Assembly (NCBI RefSeq): GCF_017161445.1
Contig: NZ_CP071060.1
Coordinates: 372,001-436,000 of the forward strand
Direction: 5' to 3'
DNA from: Niveibacterium microcysteis
GTDB taxonomy: Bacteria; Pseudomonadota; Gammaproteobacteria; Burkholderiales; Rhodocyclaceae
Length of the DNA stretch: 64,000 bases
This document shows, in pieces, positions 47,203-56,772 of the stretch. The translations under genes and the position numbers were made by a program. The notes under the pieces were generated by a model, which was not told where the DNA came from, made no database searches, and saw nothing but the letters and a program-made list of their open reading frames with translations. Every line of letters starts with the position of its first letter. Within the stretch, counting starts at the first letter, position 1.

Positions 47203-49665
47203 ATGGATTCCAACGGCTCCCGCTACTGGCTGTTGCTCGGCCCCAAGGATTGGGGCGCGTGCGTGCGCAGCGATCTCGCTGGTTCGCCGACGCTCGCTTC
47301 CCTGTGGCCGGCGGGTGCCAGCGCGGGCGAACTCGCTGCAGAAGGCTGGGACGCGGACGACGCCGAGCTGATGCTGCCGCGCGAGGCCTTCCGCTTCCGC
47401 GCGGCACCGCTCGACGTGAAGCCCGGCGCCGCGCGCCGCCGCGGTGCCGCGGCGGATGCCGACGGCAATGTGTTCTGGATCGACGAAGACGGCCGCCGCA
47501 TCCTGCGTCAGTGCGCGCAGAGCGGGCAGCTCAGCGTGTTCTGGCCTGTGGAGCGGCCGATGCCGGAAGTTGTTGGCGCGGTGACCCAGGCCTTCGGCCC
47601 CGAGCTGCCGCTGCTGGGCGAACCGACGCCGGCGTTCCGTGGCGTGGGTCAGCCGCGCTTTGGTGATGCGTCGGTGGCCGACGAGGCCGCGCCGCAACTC
47701 GCCGGCCTCGCGATGACGCCCGATCACCGGCTGATCGCCGGCAGCATCGCACCGGCCGGCCTGCTTGATTTCGACCTCATCGCCGGCGGGTCGCCGCGCT
47801 GGTTGGCGTGGCCTGACGCGGCGCCCGGCGTGCGCGCCTTCATGCCCTGCGACATCGCGGCGGATGCCTGTGGTCTGTGGATTCTCGACCGCGCGCTACC
47901 CGCCGACGCACTGCCCGCCACGCCGGTCGATGCCCGGCTATGGCGGCTTGATCGCCGACTCGCCAGCGTCGGGCCAGCCGGCGCGGCTCCGGTTGCTGAA
48001 TCGGGTGACTTCGGGCCGCAGGGCGGCGGACCGCGAGCCCTGCCACCTGCGCCGAAGCGGATCGACTTCGCCCATGCGATCGCTCTGGCGCTGCGCTCGC
48101 CCATCGCGGTCGAGTCCTTGCCGGATGGCCGCGCGATCCTGCTCGACACGCCGCTGGCGGGTGACGCTGATCCTTGGGGCGCGCTGGTGATCGTGGCGGG
48201 CGACCCCGCGGTGGCGCGCGTGCGGCTGAGCCTTGACGCGGTGCGCGCGGTGATTGCCGATGAAGACGCCGATGCCTTCCGCCTCGCCGGCCATGCGCTT
48301 CTGGCCGAGGCCCCCGCAGCGGACGACGGCAGCGCGGCACGCGCGCAACTGTGGGTGGTGGGCGACGATGGCAACCAGGCCTTCCGCATCCTGCTGGTGG
48401 AGCGTGCGGGTGTGCTGTCGCTTGAGCCGCTGCCCGAATTCCAGCCGATGCGGCGATACGGCGGGCGCGGCCTGGTGTCGGTTGCCGGTGCGCCGAAGTA
48501 CGACAGCGACGGGCACTGGGTGCCGCTGGTCGTGCAGCGGCGGCCGCGTTACAGCCGCCGCCTGCAGGTCGATACCTGGCCCGGCACGGCGGCGCGCCCG
48601 CCCTTTGATGCCGGCGAGCCCGGCTGCACCTGGCACCGCATCGTGATGGACGTAGCGATACCGCCCGCCTGTGCGATCCGCATCCAGGCGCGCGCGGCTG
48701 ACGACCTTGCCGGACTGCGCAATGCGCCCTGGCACGATCAACCCGCATTGGTGCCGCGAGCGATCGGCGCCGAACTGCCCTGGCTCGCGCGCCGCGATGC
48801 GCAGCCGATCCAGTGCGAACGCGGTAGTCGCGAACTCCTGCTGCAAGGGGTGAAAGGCCGCTATGCGCAACTGCGCATCGTGCTGCTCGGCAACGGCCTC
48901 GCCACGCCACGCGTCGGCGCGCTGCGCATCTGGTACCCGCGCTTCGACTATCTGCGCTACCTGCCCGCGTGCTGGCGCGAGGACGCGATTGCTGCGGACT
49001 TCCTCGAACGCTTACTCGCCAACGTCGAGGGCCTGTTCACCAGTTGGGAAGATCGCATCGCTGCGGTGCAGTTGCTGTTCGACGCACGCACCGCGCCGCG
49101 CGAAGCGCTGCCCTGGCTGGCCGGCTGGTTGGGCCTTGCGCTCGATCCGCAGCTCGACGAACGCCGGCGCCGCCTGCTGGTGTGCTACGGCCACCGTCTG
49201 CTGGCACGCCGCGGCACGCTGCCGGCATTGCAACGCCTCGTCCGCATCGCGACAGACCCCTGCGTCGACCCGTCGATCTTCGACGACGACGCACCGCTCG
49301 CCGAGCGCCCCGGCGACGTGCGCTACCTCGAACGCCCGAATGGCGCCGCGCACACCCTCTTTGTGCGGGTGCCGGTGCGGCGCACTGCGGTTGGCGCTGC
49401 TGCCACGCTCACGCGTGTGCGCGATGTGCTCGCGATTGCCCTGCCGGCGCATGTGGCCGGCTCGGTGGAGACGGTCGACTACGCCTTCCGCCTGGGGGCT
49501 GCGCGCGTCGGGTACGAAACGCAGCTCGCGGCGGACGACCCGATTGCGGCGGCCATCGTCGATTTCGCGAACTTGGGGATGGCGAGGTTGGCTGCGCCGC
49601 CGGAAGGGGCGGCGCGGTGGGCGGTGGATCGCGATCGACTTGGGCTCTTGGGGGTGTTGTCGTGA
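47203..49665 (+). CDS. eCIS tail protein I-like (Afp12 type) with propeller-like N-terminus
   Basis: An 820-residue protein. The C-terminal region (about residues 565-700) is the P2 gpI-like domain: RFDYLRYLPACWREDAIAAD, then LERLLANVEGLFTSWEDRI, PWLAGWLGLALD and LLARRGTLPALQRLVRIATD. The first 550 residues are repetitive beta-strand blocks with a Trp-Asp type rhythm, suggesting a propeller or blade domain. gpI-like proteins attach fibres to the wedge. This fits the fibre genes that follow, across repeat copy C. Confidence 0.9.
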   Translation: MDSNGSRYWLLLGPKDWGACVRSDLAGSPTLASLWPAGASAGELAAEGWDADDAELMLPREAFRFRAAPLDVKPGAARRRGAAADADGNVFWIDEDGRRILRQCAQSGQLSVFWPVERPMPEVVGAVTQAFGPELPLLGEPTPAFRGVGQPRFGDASVADEAAPQLAGLAMTPDHRLIAGSIAPAGLLDFDLIAGGSPRWLAWPDAAPGVRAFMPCDIAADACGLWILDRALPADALPATPVDARLWRLDRRLASVGPAGAAPVAESGDFGPQGGGPRALPPAPKRIDFAHAIALALRSPIAVESLPDGRAILLDTPLAGDADPWGALVIVAGDPAVARVRLSLDAVRAVIADEDADAFRLAGHALLAEAPAADDGSAARAQLWVVGDDGNQAFRILLVERAGVLSLEPLPEFQPMRRYGGRGLVSVAGAPKYDSDGHWVPLVVQRRPRYSRRLQVDTWPGTAARPPFDAGEPGCTWHRIVMDVAIPPACAIRIQARAADDLAGLRNAPWHDQPALVPRAIGAELPWLARRDAQPIQCERGSRELLLQGVKGRYAQLRIVLLGNGLATPRVGALRIWYPRFDYLRYLPACWREDAIAADFLERLLANVEGLFTSWEDRIAAVQLLFDARTAPREALPWLAGWLGLALDPQLDERRRRLLVCYGHRLLARRGTLPALQRLVRIATDPCVDPSIFDDDAPLAERPGDVRYLERPNGAAHTLFVRVPVRRTAVGAAATLTRVRDVLAIALPAHVAGSVETVDYAFRLGAARVGYETQLAADDPIAAAIVDFANLGMARLAAPPEGAARWAVDRDRLGLLGVLS

Positions 49666-49769
49666 TTGGGGGCGTTCTTGTTTCCTGGCGGACTGCGCTG
49701 GCGGGGCTTGGCGAAGCCCGACGTTCTTCGGGCGGCTTGCGATTGGCCGTGTCGCATTGCGACTGTTGG

Positions 49770-50426
49770 TCCGCTGAAGCCGGGTCCCGCCCCGGCGGGC
49801 GGGTTCCTTTCTTGTGCCGACAAGAAAGGAACCAAAGAAGCGGCCCCCGCTTCAACGCCGCGCGCTTCGCGCACGGTCCCCTGCGCTGCTCGAAGCATCG
49901 GGTGGCTGCGCAACTCGCCCTCGCTTCGCTCGGAGCTCAAACAGTGCTTGCCACCGCCGCACTGCGTGCGTCGGAACCCGATGCTTCTGTGCTGCTCGGC
50001 GTTTCAGAGGGGGAGGGAAAAGCGTCGACGTTTCCCCGTTGTCCGATTCTCGTAGCCTGGATGCGGGCCGAAGGCCGGAATCCGGGATGTGCGTTTGAAG
50101 ATTTGGATGCGCCCGTCCCGGATTTCGCTGCGCTCCATCCAGGCTACGAAACACACGCAATCGTTGCTCAACCGATGGTTTTGATTTTCGGGTCCCGTCG
50201 AGAGCGCCGAGTAGCGGAGCGCGACCGGGAAGAAGGCCGAGGACTGTCTGAGCACCGAGCGCAGCGAGGGCGAGTTCCGCAGGCCCCCGGTCGCGCGAGC
50301 AACGCAGGGAAGTCAGGCACGCAGTGCCTGACCGCGAACGCCGGGTCGCCTTTTCTTGGTTACTTCTTTTGGCGAAGCAAAAGAAGTAACACGCCCGCCG
50401 GGGGCGGGACCCCGGCCAACGCACGC
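49770..50426. repeat. Long palindromic element, copy C
   Basis: Third copy, about 657 bp, very close to copy A through the central part. The left hairpin is at 49802-49833 (the copy B version). The central hairpin is a perfect 13 bp (CGTAGCCTGGATG at 50051-50063 with CATCCAGGCTACG at 50136-50148). The internal stem (50312-50332) is GTCAGGCAC/GTGCCTGAC, a compensated change relative to copies A and B. It fills most of the gene-free interval 49666-50614. Confidence 0.88.
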
Positions 50427-50614
50427 CAGCAAACCGGCTGCGCCAATCGCGAGCCACACCCGTCAAAGGTCGGGTCTTCCAAAGTCCTGCCCAACCGGCG
50501 CGCGCCAGACCATACACAGTGCGGCGCGCCTAAGTGCTGCACAACGGACATCCAAAACCCAGAGGCCCGACCGGCCTCCCCGTTCACCACAATCCCTCTC
50601 CGGGAGAATCGCTC

Positions 50615-52285
50615 ATGAGTGATGCCGCCTTCTCCACTGCCGCCACGCCGTCGACGCCCGAAGCCGACAAGCGTGTGCGCTACAGCCTGGGCCAGATTCT
50701 TGGCGCCGATGAATTCGAGCAGGAGCAGTTCTACTTCCTCGAGCGCGATCGCCAGCACAACCGTGTGCTGCACGGCTACGGCACTGCGCTGGGCCTGGCG
50801 GTGTCGCTGTCGGGCAGCGAGGTGCGGGTCGAGCCCGGGCTTGCGCTGACCGTCGCCGGCAAGGTGGTGCGGGTCGATGCGCGGCAGTGCGCCGACTTTG
50901 CCGCCTGGGTCGGCGCGAATGCGGCGACGCTGCTGCCGGCGGACGACGCGGGCTTCCAGCGCGCGCATGTCGTGCTCGGCTACCACGAGTGCGACACCGA
51001 CCGACTGCCGCTGCCGGTTACGCCCTGCTGCGGCGAAGGCGAGGGCGTCGCGACGCGGATCGCGGAAACCTTCCATCTCGCCTTCGTCGCCGAACCGCCG
51101 GCGCAGGTCGAGGAATGGCTGACGGATCGCTTCGGTCGCCTGATCCGCGCGATCCGTCCCGCGCCCTCGGCGGGTACCGCGCTCGCGCTGGCCGATGTGC
51201 CGGCGCTGGTGCGCACGCTGATCGCCGGTGAAGCGGTGGGCGGGCCGTGGCAGGTGGCGGCGGCGGATTTCGATGCGGCGATCGCGCTGGCCGAGCGGGT
51301 GTGGGTGACCGAGGTGCGGCCGCAAGTGCCGGTGGACGCCGGCCCGCCTGCGGCACCGACCGCGCTGCATCCGGAAGAACCGGTGCTGCTCGCGAGCCTG
51401 CATTTCCGCCTCAATGCCGGCGCGCTCGACGTCGCCTCGCTGACGCTGGACGACAGCGCCCGCCCGCTGCTGCTGCCGACCCGCACGCTGCAGGAACTCT
51501 ACGGCCTCGGCCAGACCGCGCAGCCGGCGGCCGCGACCGATGTGGTGCCGGAGACCCTGTTCAACCAGACCCCTGCGGTGGGCGCCAGCCTCGCCTATGC
51601 GCGGGCAGACCACACACACGGGTCGCCGACGCTGCCGGCGACCGGCGGCGATCTGACCGGGGCGATCACCGCGGCGCAGATCACCGCCCTGCAGGGCGTC
51701 GGCCTCGTCGCGACCGGCGCTGCGAGCGGGCAACTGCTGGGCTTTGACGGCAGCGTTTGGCGACCAGTACCCGCGCCCACCGGTGGTGGCGCGCCGGTGG
51801 TGCTGGGGGGAGACGCGAACGGCCCCGCGGGCGACAACACGGTGGCCGGCCTGCAGAAGCGCAAAGTCGTCGATACGGCACCCAGCAACGGCGACGCGCT
51901 GGTGTGGGATGCCACGATCGACGCGTGGCGGCCCGGTGCGGTGAGCGCGCCGCCCGCAGCTGCGGGCGTGAAGATCGTCGCGGCCGGCATCATCGGTTTC
52001 GACGGCACGCGCGGGCCGGTGTTCGGCAAGCTCGAGCTTGTAGACCGCGCGCCCTTCACGATCGGTTTCGATGGCTACATCCAGCCCAATGCCGACCGCA
52101 AGCACATGTACATCCTCAAGGCGATCGCGGTGGCCAAGCTCGACAGCCCGGTGCTGACGGTGGGCTTCAGCAGCTTTGGCGAAAAGGGCATCGTCGTCAC
52201 GCTGGCGCTCGGTGGCAAGCCAATCGGCTTCGACAACGGCATGGAGCTGATGGTCGAGATCAGCCAGTACGGGGAGCTGCCATGA
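50615..52285 (+). CDS. eCIS fibre or baseplate-attached protein 1
   Basis: A 556-residue protein with a GGGAGA ribosome-binding site. The N-terminal head (residues 20-110) reads FEQEQFYFLERDRQHNRVLH, then GLALTVAGKVVRVD, a block also echoed in the next gene. A middle linker leads to DHTHGSPTLPATGGDLTG and GQLLGFDGSVWRPV (about residues 330-390), a collar/fibre module shared with the gene at 53606. The C-terminal beta-domain ends MVEISQYGELP. It probably forms a short fibre or receptor-binding appendage. It starts the fourth module. Confidence 0.75.
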   Translation: MSDAAFSTAATPSTPEADKRVRYSLGQILGADEFEQEQFYFLERDRQHNRVLHGYGTALGLAVSLSGSEVRVEPGLALTVAGKVVRVDARQCADFAAWVGANAATLLPADDAGFQRAHVVLGYHECDTDRLPLPVTPCCGEGEGVATRIAETFHLAFVAEPPAQVEEWLTDRFGRLIRAIRPAPSAGTALALADVPALVRTLIAGEAVGGPWQVAAADFDAAIALAERVWVTEVRPQVPVDAGPPAAPTALHPEEPVLLASLHFRLNAGALDVASLTLDDSARPLLLPTRTLQELYGLGQTAQPAAATDVVPETLFNQTPAVGASLAYARADHTHGSPTLPATGGDLTGAITAAQITALQGVGLVATGAASGQLLGFDGSVWRPVPAPTGGGAPVVLGGDANGPAGDNTVAGLQKRKVVDTAPSNGDALVWDATIDAWRPGAVSAPPAAAGVKIVAAGIIGFDGTRGPVFGKLELVDRAPFTIGFDGYIQPNADRKHMYILKAIAVAKLDSPVLTVGFSSFGEKGIVVTLALGGKPIGFDNGMELMVEISQYGELP

Positions 52286-53595
52286 GCGCGCTGGCTGAAG
52301 CCGCGGCACCCGGCTACTTCGATGGTGCGCTGCGCGCGGTGAACTTCTTCGGCGGGCGCCTGCTCTCCGGCCGCGACATGGCCGATGAGCAGGCCGCCAG
52401 CGCGGCACGCGATGCCGCCATCGCCAGCGCGGCCGGCACCGGTATCGCCCGTGGGCTGGTCGTCACCCGTGCGCGCAGTGCGAACGGTTCGCTGCTCAAT
52501 GCAGTGGATCTGTCGCCCGGCACCGCGATTGCGCCAGACGGCAGCGTGCTGCGCCTCGCCGCCGCACTGCGCATCGCGCTGGTGCCGGACGATTCACACG
52601 CGCCGGCGGCACCGCTCGGCCCGGGCGAATTCCGCCTGTGCGGGCCCAAGCCCAGCGGCAACCCGACGCCCTCGGTGCAGTACGGCACCGCGCTGCAGGT
52701 GCTGCTGGTCGGCCCTGCGCAGGCGCTGTCCGCCGAGCAGGCGCCCGGTGTATCGGGCGAGGGCGGCGCGGCGTTGAACCGTTGCGGCGCCCGTTGGCGG
52801 CTGTCGGGGCTGCGCTTCCGGCTGGCGACGATACCCGGTGCGCTGTTGGGGTCGGATGCTCCGCTGTTCAACGACAGCAGCACCCTCGGCCGGCATCGTG
52901 CTCGCCACCTCGCGGCCTTCGCGGCGCTTGGCGGCAACGTGGTGGCCGAGGCGCTCGCCGATCCGCTCGGCGGGCTCGATAACCCGCTGCGCGCTTACGG
53001 TCTGCTCGATGCGGCCGGCGTGGTGGCGGATAACGAAGTGCCGCTCGCGTTGTTCGGCTGGCAGCCCGGTGGCCTTGCGTGGCTGGACATGTGGGCGGTA
53101 CGCCGCAGCCTGCACGCGCCGGCCTCGGCGGCCGATCTTCTGTTGCTCGGCAGCGGGCGCCGCGCGGCAGAGGGCGAAGCCTTCATCCGCCAGTTCGCGC
53201 TGCAGATTGCCGAGCTGATCAACGCGGGTGACGTATTGCCTGCTGGCTTGCAGGCGGCCAGCGTGTTCCGCTACCTGCCGCCGGTGGGCGTGCTGCCGCT
53301 CGCGAGCAGCACGCGGCGCGGCATTGATGCCGACACCTTCTTTGCCGGCCTCGCGGTGAGCGAAGACGACTTCCTCGATGGCGCCTTGCTCGAACCGCTA
53401 TGGCGCGGCGCGGCGATGCTGCCGCCGATCAACCTGACGAGCGAACCGGCACAGCTGATCTGGCGCTTCCGTTTGCGTGGCGACGACGGCAATGCCAGCG
53501 GCGCACTGCTCTTCGGCCATCGCCATCTGCCCCTTCCTGCGGCGTCGCGCGAGAACCGCGCCCGCTTCGATCACGACCGCTACCCCACTTTCTGA
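52282..53595 (+). CDS. eCIS fibre-associated baseplate protein 2
   Basis: A 437-residue protein starting by ATGA overlap with the preceding gene. The N-terminus (VNFFGGRLLSGRDMADEQAA, then GIARGLVV and PGTAIAPDGSVLRL) repeats the layout of the N-terminal head of fibre protein 1, so the two share an attachment domain. The rest has no recognised domain. It is likely part of the baseplate-fibre interface. No transmembrane segment or signal peptide is seen. Confidence 0.7.
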   Translation: MSALAEAAAPGYFDGALRAVNFFGGRLLSGRDMADEQAASAARDAAIASAAGTGIARGLVVTRARSANGSLLNAVDLSPGTAIAPDGSVLRLAAALRIALVPDDSHAPAAPLGPGEFRLCGPKPSGNPTPSVQYGTALQVLLVGPAQALSAEQAPGVSGEGGAALNRCGARWRLSGLRFRLATIPGALLGSDAPLFNDSSTLGRHRARHLAAFAALGGNVVAEALADPLGGLDNPLRAYGLLDAAGVVADNEVPLALFGWQPGGLAWLDMWAVRRSLHAPASAADLLLLGSGRRAAEGEAFIRQFALQIAELINAGDVLPAGLQAASVFRYLPPVGVLPLASSTRRGIDADTFFAGLAVSEDDFLDGALLEPLWRGAAMLPPINLTSEPAQLIWRFRLRGDDGNASGALLFGHRHLPLPAASRENRARFDHDRYPTF

Positions 53596-53605
53596 GGAGA
53601 CCGAC

Positions 53606-54847
53606 ATGGCCGACCTGATCAAGAGCGTGTCCAGCACCGCCTTCAACGCCACCGGCGTGCAACGCGCGTCCGCCGCGGCCCTTGCACAACCGCTCGCCAG
53701 CAGCGCGATCCGCGATGATCTGTTGCACATCGCACCGGGCCTGCTCAACACCGGCATCATCGGCACCATCGACCCCGGCGTGCTGCGGCCGACCGTTACG
53801 GCGACTCTGTCGCATGTGCAGCCCGGCGAGCTCATCACGGCAACGCTGATGAACGCGATCATCGACCGCCTCAACGCACTGGCCGGTAATACCGGGCCAG
53901 CGACGATGACGGGGGATGTCACCGGCACCACCGCGGCGAACCAGATCAGCGCGTTGCAGGGCAAGAGCGTGCTCGCCAATGCGCCGGCCGAAGGGCAGTT
54001 GCTGGGCTTCTCCAACAATGCGTGGCGGCCGGTTTCCGCGCCGCAGGCGACACCGGTGGTGGTGGCCGCGGCCTCGATCCAGAATCGCGGCATCGTCACC
54101 AGCGGCAGCCGTTGGGGTGTCAGCTCGATGCTCGGCAATTTCGTCAGTGCGGATCTGATCGCGCCGCGCTTCACGTTCGACGGCTACAACCCGACCTTCA
54201 ACACCTACTTCTTCCGCTTCACCTTGGTCGATGCCGATCACCGCGGCGGCATCGCCACGGTGATGCCTTATGTGTTGCGTGTGGACCCCGGCTTCTTCGA
54301 GATCGGTTTCCAGCCGCTGGGCGTGAATGGCAACTTCGACCCAGGCCTGATCCTGCAGGTGGAAGTGGTTGCGTATCCGCGTCTGCGCTTGTTCTTCGCT
54401 GGCGTCACCGAAGTCGCCAGCGGCATTGGCGCTGCCGCCACCGGCGCGCTCAACGCGGGGCTTGCTTCGGCAGTGGCTGGCAACAACGCGGCCACCACTG
54501 CGCCGGCGCCAAGCGGCGGATTCACGGTGAACCCCGCGGTGCTGAACGCGGGCCTTGCGGTATCGCCGACGGTGAGCAACCCGAGCATTGCCACGGTACT
54601 GGCGCAACCGGTGGTGATGGCGGCGACCCCCGTGGCGAGCACGGTAAGCGCTGCGCCAGCGGCGTCCGCAGTCAGCACGCAACCGGCGCTGAATGTGTCT
54701 GGCGTTGCGTTGGCGCCGAGCGCGGTAACCAACCTGCGTAGTGCGCCAGCAAAGAAGAAGTCGCCTGCGCGCGCCGCGCCGGTGAAACCGGCGCCCAAGC
54801 GCACCGCCAGCAAAAAGCCGGCGCCCAAGGGCGGAAAAGGCGGCTGA
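53606..54847 (+). CDS. eCIS fibre protein 3 with polycationic C-terminus
   Basis: A 413-residue protein with a GAGGAG site before its ATG. The central module (TMTGDVTGTTAANQISALQG, then GQLLGFSNNAWRPV) is the same collar/fibre unit as in the gene at 50615, followed by a similar beta-domain (FTFDGYNPTFNTYFFRFTLV). From about residue 285 it becomes Ala/Val/Ser/Thr-rich. The last 35 residues are strongly basic (KKKSPARAAPVKPAPKRT and on to GGKGG), like a histone H1 tail. It is probably a fibre with a charged, disordered end. Confidence 0.72.
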   Translation: MADLIKSVSSTAFNATGVQRASAAALAQPLASSAIRDDLLHIAPGLLNTGIIGTIDPGVLRPTVTATLSHVQPGELITATLMNAIIDRLNALAGNTGPATMTGDVTGTTAANQISALQGKSVLANAPAEGQLLGFSNNAWRPVSAPQATPVVVAAASIQNRGIVTSGSRWGVSSMLGNFVSADLIAPRFTFDGYNPTFNTYFFRFTLVDADHRGGIATVMPYVLRVDPGFFEIGFQPLGVNGNFDPGLILQVEVVAYPRLRLFFAGVTEVASGIGAAATGALNAGLASAVAGNNAATTAPAPSGGFTVNPAVLNAGLAVSPTVSNPSIATVLAQPVVMAATPVASTVSAAPAASAVSTQPALNVSGVALAPSAVTNLRSAPAKKKSPARAAPVKPAPKRTASKKPAPKGGKGG

Positions 54848-54849
54848 AC

Positions 54850-56772
54850 ATGGACGGCCTGCGCATCGTGCGGGCACGGGTGCGTGGCAGCGCGCAGACG
54901 CGCGAGCTTGCTGCGCGCTTTGCGCGCCGCGCCGAGGTGGCGCTGTCGGGGCTCGACCCCGGGGCGGCCATCCTCTGCCTGCGTGAGGCCGGCGGCGTAC
55001 TCACCGACGATGCGCTCGCCGCACCGCTGTCGCGTGCTCAGGCCGACTGGGGGCCGATCGTGCGGCAGGCACGGGCGCGCCTTGCCGCTGCGCGCCACCC
55101 GTGGCGCGAGGCTGTCATGCCGGACGCACTTGCAGTGTGTTTCGCCGACACCGCCGAGTGGCTCGCGTGCGCAGCGCTTGATCTGCTCGCGCAGCGCATC
55201 GAGCGTTGCTGGTGGTGGTGCAGCCTGCCGCTGCACGGTGCATCCGGTGTCATCGCCGCGTGGCAGCAGCATCCGCAAGCAGTGCCCGGCGCGCTGGCGC
55301 TGCTCGCCCAACGAGGGCGCGCGGTGCACTTCGCACAAGCGGTCGGCACCCAGGCCCTTGTGTTGCGTCAGGCCCTGATCCGCCACTTCGCAGTCGGCGA
55401 GCTTGCAACGCCGGCTGAATCGCCCGCGTCGGTGGCCCTAGAGCATGCCCTGTCGGACTGCGCGGCGAGTGCGCCTGAGGGCGTGCCGGAAGCTGCGCGC
55501 CATTGGCTGTGGCTTGCGTTGGGGCTGGCGCGTGCGCCCGCCGCGGTCAGCGCAGCGCCCCGGCCGCCGGCGCGCTGGTTGGCCGCGCTACCGACTCGCG
55601 AACTGTCCGATCGTGCGGCGATGCAGAACGGCGAAGCGGACGCGCCGCCGCCCTTGCGCGATCAACCATCGGTCGGCGCAGCGCGCGGCGGCCAGCAAGG
55701 CGTCGCGTCCGAACCGCCCGTGGCGCCGATCCGCGTTCACCATGCGATCGGCCGCACCGTCGCGTCGATTCTGCAGGCGGCAAACGATCCGCTTGCGCCG
55801 CCGCCAACTGAGGGCACGCCGCCGGAGCAACAGCCCGAATCGACCACCCGCGGCGCGCGGCAGCCGCCGATGCGCTGGGGGCTGCCGGCGCCGTCGCCCG
55901 CGACAAATCCGCCGAACATGTCGTCGCCCGATGGCGACGGGGTCGATGCGGCGATCTTCGCCACACCTGATGTACTGGCCGTTCCGGCGCCGCAGGCCAA
56001 CATGCCGGCGGCGCCAGCCGTGGATGCGGGTGGCGCTGGTATCGCCACCGAGTATGGCGGCGCCTTTCATCTGCTCAACCTGGCGGTCGCGCTCGGTCTC
56101 TACCCGGACTTCACCCGCCCGGCGGACCGCGGTCTTGCGCTGCACCCTTGGGACTTCATCGCGCTGCTGGCGCGAGAATTGATTGGCACGGATTTCGATG
56201 CCGACCCGCTCAGCACCTGGCTGGCGAATGCAGCCGGCCGTCCGCAGGATTGTGCGGCAGGCTGCTGGGCGGACGCCCCGAATGCCGATTGGCGCCTGCC
56301 AGCGCATTGGCTCGCACCCTGGGCCGCACAAACGCGCGCATGGCGACGCGTCGAGGCGGACGGGCGTTGCGGCCTTTGGCATCCGGCCGGCTTCTGTGTC
56401 GCCGATCTGCCGGCAGATGAAGTGGTGGACGGGGCGCAGTGGCCCGGCTGGGTTGCACCCCGTCGCGTCCGCGCATCCGCCCGAGTGGTGCCGGGGGCGA
56501 TTCGCTCTTGGGGCGACTGGGCCGCACGTTTCGCACCCTTCGTGCGTGCGCGCCTCGCACTCGCGACCGGATGGCCGCAGGCCAGTGCCGCTGATCGCCT
56601 GCTGCACAGGCCGGCTACGGTCCGCCGCAGCGCCGAGCGTGTGGTGGTGCAGATGAGTCTTGCCGCGTTGCCGATCGAGGTGCGCCTCGCTGGCCTGGAT
56701 CGCGATCTCGGCTGGCTGCCTGCCGCGGGCTGCGATCTGCGCTATCGCTTTGATGCAGGGGTAGGGCCATGA
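54850..56772 (+). CDS. eCIS-associated protein, function unknown
   Basis: A 640-residue protein encoded two bases after the fibre stop and overlapping the ATPase start (ATGA). Two helical domains (about 1-230 and 395-640) flank a Pro-rich disordered linker (about 235-390). The C-terminal domain contains GGAFHLLNLAVALGLYPDFT and HPWDFIALLARELIG. No known motif was found. Its fixed place next to the ATPase suggests cooperation in assembly or cargo loading. Confidence 0.68.
   Translation: MDGLRIVRARVRGSAQTRELAARFARRAEVALSGLDPGAAILCLREAGGVLTDDALAAPLSRAQADWGPIVRQARARLAAARHPWREAVMPDALAVCFADTAEWLACAALDLLAQRIERCWWWCSLPLHGASGVIAAWQQHPQAVPGALALLAQRGRAVHFAQAVGTQALVLRQALIRHFAVGELATPAESPASVALEHALSDCAASAPEGVPEAARHWLWLALGLARAPAAVSAAPRPPARWLAALPTRELSDRAAMQNGEADAPPPLRDQPSVGAARGGQQGVASEPPVAPIRVHHAIGRTVASILQAANDPLAPPPTEGTPPEQQPESTTRGARQPPMRWGLPAPSPATNPPNMSSPDGDGVDAAIFATPDVLAVPAPQANMPAAPAVDAGGAGIATEYGGAFHLLNLAVALGLYPDFTRPADRGLALHPWDFIALLARELIGTDFDADPLSTWLANAAGRPQDCAAGCWADAPNADWRLPAHWLAPWAAQTRAWRRVEADGRCGLWHPAGFCVADLPADEVVDGAQWPGWVAPRRVRASARVVPGAIRSWGDWAARFAPFVRARLALATGWPQASAADRLLHRPATVRRSAERVVVQMSLAALPIEVRLAGLDRDLGWLPAAGCDLRYRFDAGVGP

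Noticed and set aside
50360..52408. A 682-codon minus-strand frame across repeat copy C and fibre gene 1
   Set aside because: Antisense to a coupled eCIS gene, with low-complexity Arg/Gln/His composition and no ribosome-binding site.
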